Positions 1 to 6,248 of a stretch of 12,072 nt of DNA are shown here, one piece after another; position 1 is the first letter of the stretch; the number at the start of each line of letters is the position of its first letter. The DNA comes from JAAYDF01 sp964511155 (lineage in GTDB: Bacteria > Planctomycetota > Phycisphaerae > UBA1845 > PWPN01). Position numbers and translations under genes: made by a program. The DNA lies in contig CAZEEJ010000180.1 of NCBI GenBank assembly GCA_964511155.1, forward strand, positions 1 to 12,072. The letters run 5' to 3'. A model generated the notes under the pieces. The model had not been told where the DNA came from, did not search any database, and saw nothing but the letters and a program-made list of their open reading frames with translations.

Positions 1-1326
1 GGCGTAGGAGCTTCCGCCTTCAGAGCCGACTCCCACCCTGAAGGTGTTGCCGATCCACAGCATGCGCTCGACCCGTGCGGCCGCATCCCGTGCCTGCGTG
101 GAAGGGTGCTGTGGCGAGTAGTCGTCGTACACGCTGCCGAACGCATCACAATCGACGAAGTAGTGTGTGTAGGGTGCATTCTGCATGTTCCGGCGCACGC
201 GGCGTTCAACCCAGGGCCGGGCAGCCTCGGGGCTCAGCAGGTAGCCCTGCTTCTTGAACCCGCTCCGCTTCGTGCCGTCCTGCCTGACGATCGCCCCCGT
301 TTCGTAGAGCTCCTGGTCAAATTGGGCGGTGGGCCAGCTCGCATCCGTGCCTTTGAGGTTGGGGTCGTGGATGCTGTGAAAGGAATCGTACGTTCCGAAC
401 AGGTAGCCCATCTCGTCGGCTGCTTTCGCGACGAACGGCCGCTTATCCACCCCTTCCCAGCCCGGCACGCACAGCCTCGCACGCTCCAGCCCCGCCTGCT
501 TGAGGGCTCGCAACATTTTGAGGGAGACGCCGTCTCCCCAGAGGTAAGCGTGAGGGGCTCCCAGGAGGCGCTCCGCTTTGGGGACGCGCTTGAGCTTATC
601 GCGCATCGGCACAAACGCCCCCTGTTGCTCGAGCCAACGGCGGAACACCCTTGCAGGCTCGACGGGTGACGTGCTTCTTGTGAGGCTGATCAGGAAGCCG
701 TATGCCCACTCCGTCTCGCTGGGCGGGAAGTCATGGGTGAATCGCAGCGTAAGAGGGGCCGCCTTCGCGTCGAAGGCCATCGTGTTGTTGAAACGGTTCG
801 ACGCGATATACGTGAGCGAGACCTCGCGGCAGTACACCCCCCAGAAGGGCATGCACAGGCCTTCGAGGGTATCCCATTCCTGGCCGGCCAGGAACATTCT
901 CCAGTTGGGATCATCGACGGGGATGAAGCGTCCCTCCCAGAACGGCCAGATCAGTGCCTCGGCGGGCGAAGCAAGTTCCAACACCGGCCAGGTGAACGAG
1001 CCAGGTCGGCTTCCGCGAATCTCCACCGTCAGTTCGTTGTCGATGAGGCTTGCCGTGACCTCGCAAGACTTCTGCGGCAGCCGCCAGTGAATCTTCCCAT
1101 CCGCTTCGGCTGGCGTTTCGACCGCGCCAAGGTCATCCTGCCCCGCGGAGATCACCAGGGATCTGTGATCCGAGAAGCCAACCACTGTTCTGAGTGACCC
1201 GGGTTCGATTGTGACCGTGCAGGCACGGCTCCGGAGGGTAACCTCGCCGGGGGTGGCCGCCGCCTGTACGCAGCAAGTGCTGGCAAACAACACGGCCTGA
1301 ATCAGAGCACTGGACTGCTTCGTCAT
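1..1326 (-). CDS. Secreted glycoside hydrolase related to GH101/GH129, 3' end missing
   Basis: The minus frame is open from ATG at 1326 to the window edge: 442 residues, no stop, so the C-terminus lies outside. The ATG follows AGAGGT (1333-1338 on the minus strand) by 6 nt. Residues 1-24 look like a Sec signal peptide: Lys3, a hydrophobic core, an AAA cleavage region. Residues ~27-235 read as a beta-sandwich-like N-terminal domain; from GAPHAYLWGDG (256-266) a TIM-barrel-like domain begins. HYFVDCDAFG (388-397) and VGSEGG (433-438) resemble the nucleophile Asp and acid/base Glu regions of GH101/GH129 endo/exo-alpha-N-acetylgalactosaminidases, which suggests D392 and E436. That is alignment by eye; their spacing of 44 exceeds the roughly 31-32 I recall for characterised members. 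Known family role: cleavage of alpha-linked GalNAc from O-glycans. The substrate here is inferred; a related uncharacterised glycosidase family is possible. Coding is sure, family moderate. Confidence 0.68.
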   Translation of the reverse strand, partial: MTKQSSALIQAVLFASTCCVQAAATPGEVTLRSRACTVTIEPGSLRTVVGFSDHRSLVISAGQDDLGAVETPAEADGKIHWRLPQKSCEVTASLIDNELTVEIRGSRPGSFTWPVLELASPAEALIWPFWEGRFIPVDDPNWRMFLAGQEWDTLEGLCMPFWGVYCREVSLTYIASNRFNNTMAFDAKAAPLTLRFTHDFPPSETEWAYGFLISLTRSTSPVEPARVFRRWLEQQGAFVPMRDKLKRVPKAERLLGAPHAYLWGDGVSLKMLRALKQAGLERARLCVPGWEGVDKRPFVAKAADEMGYLFGTYDSFHSIHDPNLKGTDASWPTAQFDQELYETGAIVRQDGTKRSGFKKQGYLLSPEAARPWVERRVRRNMQNAPYTHYFVDCDAFGSVYDDYSPQHPSTQARDAAARVERMLWIGNTFRVGVGSEGGSSYA

Positions 1327-1382
1327 GGATTGACCTCTGCGTAACGACCTTATCCGATCACGCCGCCGTGCCGGGTGGGCCC

Positions 1383-1388
1383 ATTGTA
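1383..1388 (-). promoter_or_regulatory. Possible -10 box for the glycoside hydrolase gene
   Basis: The minus strand reads TACAAT here, about 57 nt upstream of the ATG at 1326. The hexamer 17 nt further upstream (ATGGAG) is not a recognisable -35 box. This is a weak call from position and one hexamer only. Confidence 0.22.
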
Positions 1389-1731
1389 CAGACCCATCCA
1401 TCAGCCTCCATGGCTTGCCCAGGCGAGCCAACGCGAATGCGCCCCGCTCATTCCCAGGATCAATGCTCCTTGCTCACTCCCCGGATCGCAGCCCGCTCGA
1501 TCAGGTGCCCCGCAGGATGGCCATCTTCTCAGCCCCATCGTAACTCCGTCGCTCCCTTGGCCTCGGACCTTCCTCCGCCCGGCCCCCCATACGCGTGTAG
1601 CCCAGACGGCGGCTATCTTCAATTCCAAGGAAGGGCGGTAATGGGGGGCAGACGCGGTTGACCTGGCATGAGCGGGGGGAGGGCGAGGTGATTCGTCTCA
1701 TCTGATGTCCCATGCTATTCCCCGCCCGTAG

Positions 1732-1801
1732 CGGTCGCCCCCCGACTTCGGCGAGCTCAGCCGAGTCGACTTCGGCGAGCTCAGTCGAGCCGTGGCGACC
1801 G
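1732..1801. repeat. 24-bp tandem repeat flanked by an 8-bp inverted repeat
   Basis: Two 24-bp units lie head to tail at 1743-1766 and 1767-1790, differing at two positions; each starts CGACTTCGGCGAGCTCAG. They are bracketed by a perfect inverted repeat, CGGTCGCC (1732-1739) and GGCGACCG (1794-1801). Across the unit junction, GAGCTC-A-GCCGA (1753-1764) pairs with TCGGC-GAGCTC (1772-1782), an 11-bp stem with one bulged A and a 7-nt loop. On the minus strand the units translate as the SAELAEV-type peptide often seen in spurious ORFs of repeat-rich bacterial genomes (recollection, not a search). Probably a dispersed intergenic repeat. Confidence 0.65.
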
Positions 1802-1929
1802 GCGTATGCTTCAGTCACCACAAACGAACCCGACCCGGTTACCCGATCCAGCCGGCCCAGCAAATCGCAAGAGCGGATAGGTCCGCAGATGACGCCGATT
1901 TCGTGGGCGAGGCAGGCTTTCTTGAGAGT

Positions 1930-1938
1930 TGGTATACT
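1930..1938 (+). promoter_or_regulatory. Extended -10 promoter candidate for the DapA-family gene
   Basis: TGGTATACT matches the extended -10 pattern TGnTATAAT with one mismatch in the hexamer TATACT (1933-1938). No good -35 box lies at the usual distance, which an extended -10 can tolerate. A start near 1945 would give a leader of about 155 nt before the GTG at 2100. Confidence 0.4.
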
Positions 1939-2088
1939 GTGGGGGAATGGTGGGAGGTGATTGGTGCGCGTTGATGGGCGGGGGCTTAAAATTGTTGGCG
2001 AGGAGGTGGCGGGGGTGCTGCGGGGGATGACGGGGGGGCAACGGCTGGAGATCGCCAACAGACATTGCATCGTCCATTACCCATCCAT

Positions 2089-2094
2089 GGAGGT
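2089..2094 (+). promoter_or_regulatory. Ribosome binding site that fixes the GTG start at 2100
   Basis: GGAGGT lies 5 nt before GTG at 2100. The ATG at 2087 that overlaps this site is in another frame. The strong Shine-Dalgarno sequence, plus the twin-arginine signal starting right after it, make GTG the real start. Confidence 0.75.
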
Positions 2095-2099
2095 ACGTC

Positions 2100-3218
2100 G
2101 TGTTAAAAGAGAGACGCATCACGAGGCGCGGGATGCTTCAGGCTGCGATGGCCGGCACATCGGCTGCCATCGGGGGGAGAATCGTGCTGGGACGGGAGCC
2201 GGGCAAGGGCTCGCCGGCCGGGGCGGGCAGTACGGACCGGAGAATCCGAGGACCGTTTCTGATTCTGTCGACACCGTTCACGGCATCGGGCGCGGTGGAC
2301 TTCGACGCACTCGGTAAGGAGGCTCGGTTCGTCGATTGGTGCGGGTGTCCGGGGATGATCTGGCCGCAGTCGGGCGACAGTGTGGATCTGCTGAGCACCG
2401 AGGAGAAGCTGGAGGGCATAGAGGTGCTGGCCAAGGCGGGGCGCGGGCTCCGTACGGCGTTGTGCCTGGGCGTGCAGGGCAAGGACACGGCCGAGATGCT
2501 CGAGTTTGCGAAGCATGCCGAGAAGCTGGCGCCGGCGGCGATGATCTCGCGGCCGCCCGAGGCAGGCAAGACGGAAGACGACCTGCGTCAGTACTGGTGC
2601 GCGCTGGCGTCGGTGACGAAGCGGCCGGTGATTCTGCAGACCACGGGCGGCGTTGCCTACAAGGGGCCGGAGCCCTCGGTGCCACTTCTGATCGAGCTGG
2701 GTAAACGGTTTCCGAACTTCGGCTACGTCAAGGAGGAAGCGGGCCCCGTCATCGCCCGTACGCGCGCCTTGCTCGCGGCGCGGCCCCCCATCCGTCGGGT
2801 GTTCAGTGCCCGGGGCGGGCTGGGATGGCTCTACGAGTTGCGCCTCGGCACGGAAGGGCTGATCACCGAGCGCGCGGCCTACGCGGATGTCCTTACCCGC
2901 ATCTGGGAACTGCATCAGAGCGGGTCGGATCCGGAGGCGGTGAGGGATGCGTATAGCAAGTTCCTCCTCATGACGAACCTGAGCACGACGCATCCGGGCG
3001 ACTCCTTGCGCGGCATCCAGTTGTACCTCTGGAAGAAGCGCGGCGTGTTCGAGACGATGATTTCGCGTCACTACGGACCCGAGAGAACGATCCCCGCGGC
3101 GCCCATCTACTCGGAGCTGAAACTGAGCCAGGAAGACATTGCCGAAATCGAGTACCGATATGAGGCATTGAAGCCGTACCAGAAGCCAGGATCACCGAGC
3201 TTCGCACCGCGCCTATAG
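2100..3218 (+). CDS. Tat-exported dihydrodipicolinate synthase/N-acetylneuraminate lyase family protein
   Basis: This 372-residue protein opens with a twin-arginine signal: T8-R9-R10-G-M-L-Q, then a small-residue hydrophobic stretch to about residue 31, so it is probably folded in the cytoplasm and exported. Residues ~51-310 form a DapA-type class I aldolase barrel: STPFTASGAVDFDAL (57-71) is the typical N-terminal strand; WPQSGDSVDLLSTEEK (88-103) matches the GxxGE...LSxEE region; FGYVKEEAG (207-215) carries the expected Schiff-base lysine, K211. The usual YNxP motif is replaced by LQTTGG (179-184), so the catalytic tyrosine of DHDPS and NAL is absent. Classical lysine biosynthesis is therefore unlikely; a pyruvate-dependent lyase or aldolase acting on a sugar acid is more plausible (inference). 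Residues ~310-372 form a C-terminal extension. The gene stands alone. No terminator is visible after the TAG. Confidence 0.85.
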   Translation: MLKERRITRRGMLQAAMAGTSAAIGGRIVLGREPGKGSPAGAGSTDRRIRGPFLILSTPFTASGAVDFDALGKEARFVDWCGCPGMIWPQSGDSVDLLSTEEKLEGIEVLAKAGRGLRTALCLGVQGKDTAEMLEFAKHAEKLAPAAMISRPPEAGKTEDDLRQYWCALASVTKRPVILQTTGGVAYKGPEPSVPLLIELGKRFPNFGYVKEEAGPVIARTRALLAARPPIRRVFSARGGLGWLYELRLGTEGLITERAAYADVLTRIWELHQSGSDPEAVRDAYSKFLLMTNLSTTHPGDSLRGIQLYLWKKRGVFETMISRHYGPERTIPAAPIYSELKLSQEDIAEIEYRYEALKPYQKPGSPSFAPRL

Positions 3219-3281
3219 ACCCGTGCCTTCTCCGAACTCCCAGAGAGCGCCAGACGCCCCGGCTGGAGACGCAGGTCGTTG

Positions 3282-3359
3282 GATGAGAAACAGGATGTGG
3301 ACGAGAAACAGGATGAGAAACAGGGACGCAGCTAGTGTCTCGTCCGGATGAGAAACAGG
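3282..3359. repeat. Four irregularly spaced copies of GATGAGAAACAGG
   Basis: Copies begin at 3282, 3300 (GACGAGAAACAGG, one change), 3312 and 3347. Spacing is 18, 12 and 35 nt, so this is not a regular array and not CRISPR. The last two copies continue into GGACGC, so the repeated unit is longer there. No function is evident; a short dispersed repeat or slippage product is most likely. Confidence 0.6.
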
Positions 3360-3660
3360 GACGCGGCTCGTTTGTCGTCCAGCATCTCTCAGCTCTCCGG
3401 CCGCCGTCAGGGCCTCTACGTTCCCCAGCAGATCGCGGCTCGGCTTGTGTGTCCGCGTCGTTCTCCCGTCCGATTTGCACGCCAACGGTTCTACCATCTT
3501 GCCCGCGCTGGCGGAAGCCTCGAGGAGCCGCCCATGGCGTACGCCGGGAGCAGGCAGCCAGTCCCTCGCCCATCCGCCGCGTGACCCGGCGGCCTCTGCG
3601 GTCGAACGAAGACGATTGGGGCGCAACTCGCTGCCCGCCCGACTCCTGGGGCGAAATGGC

Positions 3661-3780
3661 GAATGTCCAAGGCCCAATGATCAATCAATGCCCAAGCCCG
3701 AAACCGCAACTTCGGCCGCGGCTGGGAACATTCGTCATTCGTACTTCGGGCTTCATTGGTCCTTCGTCATTGGTCATTCC
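3661..3780. repeat. Imperfect 120-bp palindrome built of ATTGGTCATT-like units
   Basis: A perfect 9-bp pair, AAGCCCGAA (3694-3702) and TTCGGGCTT (3745-3753), lies inside longer imperfect arms: the left arm contains CCCAATGATCAATCAATG, the right arm CATTGGTCCTTCGTCATTGG. Shorter units such as CATTCGTCATTCG (3729-3741) repeat in the same style. The same kind of sequence, giving spurious SFVIRHS-like peptides, recurs between genes in Planctomycetota and Verrucomicrobiota as I remember them. Likely a dispersed non-coding repeat. Confidence 0.6.
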
Positions 3781-3870
3781 GGCCGCCGCCCGCGAATGAC
3801 GCCCATCCCATCTGCGTCCATCTGTGTGATCTGTGGGCACGTCTTCTTTCTCCGTGCCCCCGGTGCCGTG

Positions 3871-3900
3871 CTGACGGTTTCTGCAGCACTGGGGTATACT
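3871..3900 (+). promoter_or_regulatory. Promoter for the acylphosphatase gene
   Basis: CTGACG (3871-3876) and TATACT (3895-3900), separated by 18 nt, resemble -35 and -10 boxes of a housekeeping sigma promoter. Transcription would start near 3907, about 83 nt before the ATG at 3990. Confidence 0.5.
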
Positions 3901-3989
3901 CTCCGGGCCGCCTGGGGACGGTCCCCGGAGGACCGAGGTAACTTGTTGCCGTTTCCCAGGATGCCCGCCCGGTCCCGAGGGTGCCGCCC

Positions 3990-4277
3990 ATGGGTATGTC
4001 CCAGCCTATGCTTCGCCGCACGGTTCTGTATAGCGGGAGGGTCCAGGGCGTGGGATTCCGGTACACGACCCAGCGGGTGGCTGCCCGTTTCGCGGTGACC
4101 GGCTGGGTCCGAAACCTGGCCGACGGGCGGGTCGAGCTGGTCGTCGAGGGCGAGCCGGCCGAGCTGGACCGCTTCTCGACCGCGTTGGACGAGGCCATGG
4201 CCGGGTACATCCGGGGGCGGGAGGTCCGGGACGGCCCGGCCACGGGTGAATTCGCCGACTTCGGGATTCGCCACTGA
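3990..4277 (+). CDS. acyP: Acylphosphatase
   Basis: A 95-residue protein with the full acylphosphatase signature: YSGRVQGVGFRYTTQ (14-28) and GWVRNLADGRVELVVEG (38-54). The catalytic pair is R24, which binds the phosphate, and N42, which positions the water. The enzyme hydrolyses carboxyl-phosphate bonds such as those of acetyl- or 1,3-bisphosphoglyceroyl-phosphate in the cytoplasm. Length is normal for the family (about 90-100). I chose ATG at 3990 because GAGGG (3977-3981) sits 8 nt upstream; GTG at 3981 overlaps that site, and ATGs at 3996 and 4008 are less well placed. The gene lies upstream of rpmI-rplT in the same direction, with a promoter between, so it is probably a separate unit with some read-through. 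Confidence 0.93.
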   Translation: MGMSQPMLRRTVLYSGRVQGVGFRYTTQRVAARFAVTGWVRNLADGRVELVVEGEPAELDRFSTALDEAMAGYIRGREVRDGPATGEFADFGIRH

Positions 4278-4279
4278 GC

Positions 4280-4307
4280 TTGCTTTAGCCGACCGGCGTG
4301 TTAGAAT
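4280..4307 (+). promoter_or_regulatory. Promoter of the rpmI-rplT operon
   Basis: TTGCTT (4280-4285) and TAGAAT (4302-4307) are spaced by 16 nt and lie just after the acylphosphatase stop. A start near 4314 would give a leader of about 100 nt before rpmI, long enough to hold the hairpin at 4340-4380. Confidence 0.6.
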
Positions 4308-4339
4308 GACCCGATTCGCCGACTGGGGAGGCGGGCGGA

Positions 4340-4380
4340 CCGGCCCTGGGGGCCCATGCCTGCCCGATGTTCAGGGCCGG
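4340..4380 (+). promoter_or_regulatory. Hairpin in the rpmI leader, possible L20 autoregulatory site
   Basis: CCGGCCCTG (4340-4348) and CAGGGCCGG (4372-4380) form a perfect 9-bp stem, extended by two G-U pairs in RNA, with a loop of about 19 nt. It ends 34 nt before the rpmI start. In Bacillus and E. coli, operons with rpmI and rplT are repressed by L20 binding to leader or translational-operator RNA. The hairpin is seen; its role is inference and it does not obviously match the Bacillus L20 leader. Confidence 0.4.
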
Positions 4381-4414
4381 CGGATCAGGAAAAGACCCAA
4401 TAGCGAGTGAAACG

Positions 4415-4609
4415 ATGCCCAAGCAGAAGACCCACAAGGGATTGGCCAAACGAGTCAAGGTAACCGGTCGAGGCAAGGTCAAACGTCACAAGTCCTTCCG
4501 GGGCCACCTGCTGAGCAGCCGGTCGGCGAAGCGTCGCCGCCGCCTGCGGGGGACGGTCCTGCTGGGGCCGGCCGACGCCCGCCGGGCCAAGGAGGCCCTG
4601 GGCGAGTAG
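4415..4609 (+). CDS. rpmI: 50S ribosomal protein L35
   Basis: The 64-residue product starts MPKQKTHKGLAKRVKVTG, the diagnostic N-terminus of bL35, followed by the basic region KRHKSFRGHLLSSRSAKRRRRLRG (shown in part: residues ~25-45 are Lys/Arg/Ser rich). It is a small protein of the large ribosomal subunit that binds 23S rRNA. The frame is open further upstream (ATG at 4367), but homology fixes ATG at 4415. The ribosome binding site is weak (GAGTGA, 4405-4410). rplT follows 130 nt downstream, the usual L35-L20 pair. infC, which often precedes rpmI, is not here. Confidence 0.97.
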   Translation: MPKQKTHKGLAKRVKVTGRGKVKRHKSFRGHLLSSRSAKRRRRLRGTVLLGPADARRAKEALGE

Positions 4610-4633
4610 CAGTGTGGCGCCCGTGTGGGCCGC

Positions 4634-4656
4634 GGGTGATCCGCAGCGGATCCCCC
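4634..4656 (+). promoter_or_regulatory. Hairpin between rpmI and rplT
   Basis: GATCC (4638-4642) and GGATC (4648-4652) pair over a 5-nt loop, GCAGC; GGG (4634-4636) and CCC (4654-4656) extend the stem past one mismatch. There is no U-tract, so it is not a standard terminator. It could attenuate, stabilise a processed end, or take part in L20 control of rplT. Confidence 0.35.
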
Positions 4657-4739
4657 GATTCTGAAGCGAATGTCGATGCACGATGGACCCCGCTGCGGCC
4701 GGCTTGGCCTGACAAGGGGTGCGATAAGGAGAGACGGTC

Positions 4740-5087
4740 ATGCCGCGTGTCAGTGTTGGGGCCGCCCGGGCCAAACGGAAGCGCCGGATTCGCGCCGCCA
4801 CCAAGGGCTACCGGGCCTCGCGAAGCAAGCAGACGCACACCATGATGCCCGCCATCACGCGGGCCGGGGTCTACGCCTTCCGTGACCGGCGGGCACGCAA
4901 ACGCGACTTCCGCGGCCTGTGGATCACCCGGCTCACCGCCGCCTGCCGCGCTCGTGGGATCAGCTACTCCCGCTTCATCAGCGCGCTCAAGCTCAAGTGC
5001 GTAGGCCTCAATCGCAAGATGCTCAGCGAGCTGGCCATCTCCGACGAGGCGGCTTTCGACAAGGTCGTCGCCCTGGCCCAGGCCTGA
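4740..5087 (+). CDS. rplT: 50S ribosomal protein L20
   Basis: A 115-residue bL20 protein. Its basic N-terminus runs through AATKGYRASRSKQ (19-31), and the family core RDRRARKRDFRGLWITRL (48-65) and SYSRFISALK (75-84) is intact. L20 binds 23S rRNA early in assembly of the large subunit and, in well-studied bacteria, also represses its own operon. AAGGAG (4726-4731) lies 8 nt before the ATG, a much stronger site than that of rpmI. The gene closes the operon: the stop is at 5085-5087, and the glycosyltransferase gene on the other strand ends only 9 bp later, with no terminator visible between them. Confidence 0.97.
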   Translation: MPRVSVGAARAKRKRRIRAATKGYRASRSKQTHTMMPAITRAGVYAFRDRRARKRDFRGLWITRLTAACRARGISYSRFISALKLKCVGLNRKMLSELAISDEAAFDKVVALAQA

Positions 5088-5096
5088 CGAAGCCCT

Positions 5097-6248
5097 TCAC
5101 CCAGCCAGACGTGCGTACAGTGCCTCCAGCGCCGCCACCATGCGCTGAACGTCGAACCGCGCCAGGCACAGTTCCCGGCCGGCCCGCCCCATCCGCTCCC
5201 GTTCGCCGGCGTCCCCGACCAGGCGGAGCATCGCCGCCGCCAGACCTCCGATGTCGTTGAGCCTGACCAGCAGCCCCGTCCGTTCGTGAATGACCACCTC
5301 CGGGGCCCCGTCAATGTCGAAGCTGACCACCGGCCGCTGCATGAGCAGCGACTGCACCGCCGCCCGCGGCAGCCCCTCCCACTGTGACGCATGAACCAGA
5401 AGATCAATCCCCGCCAGGACTTCCGGCACCGCCGCGGGGGGGATCAGCCCGGTTAGATGCACCCGCGAGCGGATGCCCAACCGTTCGAGCTGGGCCTCAT
5501 ACTCCGCCCGCTGGGCACCGTCGCCGACCCAGACGAACCGCAGTCGTGGGTCCTCCCGCACCGCTTGGGCCATGGCGGGGATGAGCTGCTCGTAGCCCTT
5601 GTTGCGGAATAGGCGGGCGATGGTTCCGACCACGACGTCGGTCTCGCCGACGCCCCAGGATCGCCGGATGGCGGCCCGGTCCCCGCGGCCGGGGTCGAAC
5701 CAGTCCGTCCGCATCCCGGAGTAGATGGTCGAGACCTTATCCGGAGGGGCTAGGCCGGCGGCCACCGCCTGTTCGCCCAGGCCGTCCGCCACGGTGACGA
5801 GGTGGTCGGTGAAGCGGGCACAGTACGTTTCCAGCAGGCGGTACAGCGTGCGGACCGGCCACCGCTGGGTACGGTTGAAGCTCATGCCGTGGATGGTATG
5901 CACGATGACTGGGACGCGGGCGCTGCGGGCGGCCAGCCGGCCCACGATCCCCGCCTTGCTGCTATGGGTGTGCACCACCTGCGGCTGAAGCTGCCGAAAG
6001 AGGGCGGTCAGGTCCCGCCACGCCCGGCAATCGCCGACAGGGCGGACGGCCCGCGTTAAACTGGGCAGGATACACACCTCATAGCCCGCCGCACGGGCCG
6101 TGTCCAGCAGGCTCCCTTCCGGCCCCGCCTCCGGCCCGGTGACCAGGACCACGCGGTGTCCGCGCTCGTGCAGCCCCGCACAGCTCAGGTGGGTGTTCTC
6201 CTGGGCGCCGCCGATGATCATACGGGTGATGACATGGCAGATGGTCAT
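5097..6248 (-). CDS. GT4-family glycosyltransferase
   Basis: A 383-residue GT-B enzyme. Residues 1-~175 are the acceptor half: HVITRMIIGGAQENTH (5-20) is the glycine-rich first loop, HTHSSKAGIVGRLAA (93-107) a typical GT4 segment. Residues ~205-380 are the nucleotide-sugar half: GTIARLFRNKGYEQLI (208-223), WVGDG (240-244) and EGLPRAAVQSLLMQRPVV (291-308). The classic E-x7-E motif reads E291...Q299, so the second Glu is Gln. It probably transfers a sugar from an NDP-sugar onto a lipid or glycan in envelope or exopolysaccharide synthesis; donor and acceptor cannot be told from sequence. No membrane segment is evident. Its ATG overlaps the truA stop (ATGA) and lacks a clear Shine-Dalgarno site, so translation is likely coupled to truA. 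Confidence 0.9.
   Translation of the reverse strand: MTICHVITRMIIGGAQENTHLSCAGLHERGHRVVLVTGPEAGPEGSLLDTARAAGYEVCILPSLTRAVRPVGDCRAWRDLTALFRQLQPQVVHTHSSKAGIVGRLAARSARVPVIVHTIHGMSFNRTQRWPVRTLYRLLETYCARFTDHLVTVADGLGEQAVAAGLAPPDKVSTIYSGMRTDWFDPGRGDRAAIRRSWGVGETDVVVGTIARLFRNKGYEQLIPAMAQAVREDPRLRFVWVGDGAQRAEYEAQLERLGIRSRVHLTGLIPPAAVPEVLAGIDLLVHASQWEGLPRAAVQSLLMQRPVVSFDIDGAPEVVIHERTGLLVRLNDIGGLAAAMLRLVGDAGERERMGRAGRELCLARFDVQRMVAALEALYARLAG

Larger units (their letters stand above)
1327..2099. other. Gene-free divergent spacer between the hydrolase and the DapA-family gene
   Basis: This 773-bp spacer separates two divergent, exported-protein genes. It contains the weak -10 box near 1383, the repeat element at 1732-1801 and an extended -10 promoter at 1930-1938. 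Open frames of up to ~190 codons cross it on the minus strand, but their translations are proline/arginine rich, lack a family signature, and one reads straight through the tandem repeat. I see no tRNA, no rho-independent terminator and no convincing small gene. Confidence 0.6.
3219..3980. other. Repeat-rich spacer between the DapA-family gene and acylphosphatase
   Basis: About 760 bp without a credible gene. It holds a cluster of GATGAGAAACAGG-like repeats (3282-3359), a large imperfect palindrome (3661-3780) and a promoter (3871-3900). Long open frames on both strands cross these repeats; their translations are Arg/Pro/Ser-rich and match no family I know. Positions ~3360-3660 show nothing I can interpret. 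Confidence 0.6.

Noticed and set aside
106..669. Plus-strand frames of about 150-190 codons across 75-1197
   Set aside because: They are antisense to the 442-codon glycosidase, which has a start site, signal peptide and catalytic motifs.
1195..1225. GGTTCGATT resembling a tRNA T-loop
   Set aside because: It lies in the glycosidase coding sequence and no cloverleaf can be built around it.
1501..2070. A 189-codon minus frame containing an SAELAEV-type repeat peptide
   Set aside because: The peptide is just the translation of the 24-bp tandem repeat; the rest is low complexity without an identifiable domain or ribosome binding site.
2103..3071. A 322-codon minus frame opposite the DapA-family gene
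   Set aside because: High-GC DNA produces long antisense frames; its product is Arg/His/Pro rich, while the plus strand encodes a recognisable enzyme.
3282..3359. CRISPR array suggested by repeated GATGAGAAACAGG
   Set aside because: Repeats are too short, spacing is irregular (12-35 nt) and there are no unique spacers or cas genes.
3445..4098. A 217-codon plus frame before and across the acylphosphatase start
   Set aside because: It crosses the large palindrome and promoter, and overlaps the well-supported acylphosphatase in another frame.
4250..4324. 11-bp direct repeat ATTCGCCGACT at 4250-4260 and 4314-4324 around the rpmI promoter
   Set aside because: The first copy lies inside the acylphosphatase coding sequence and there are only two copies; chance is the simpler reading.
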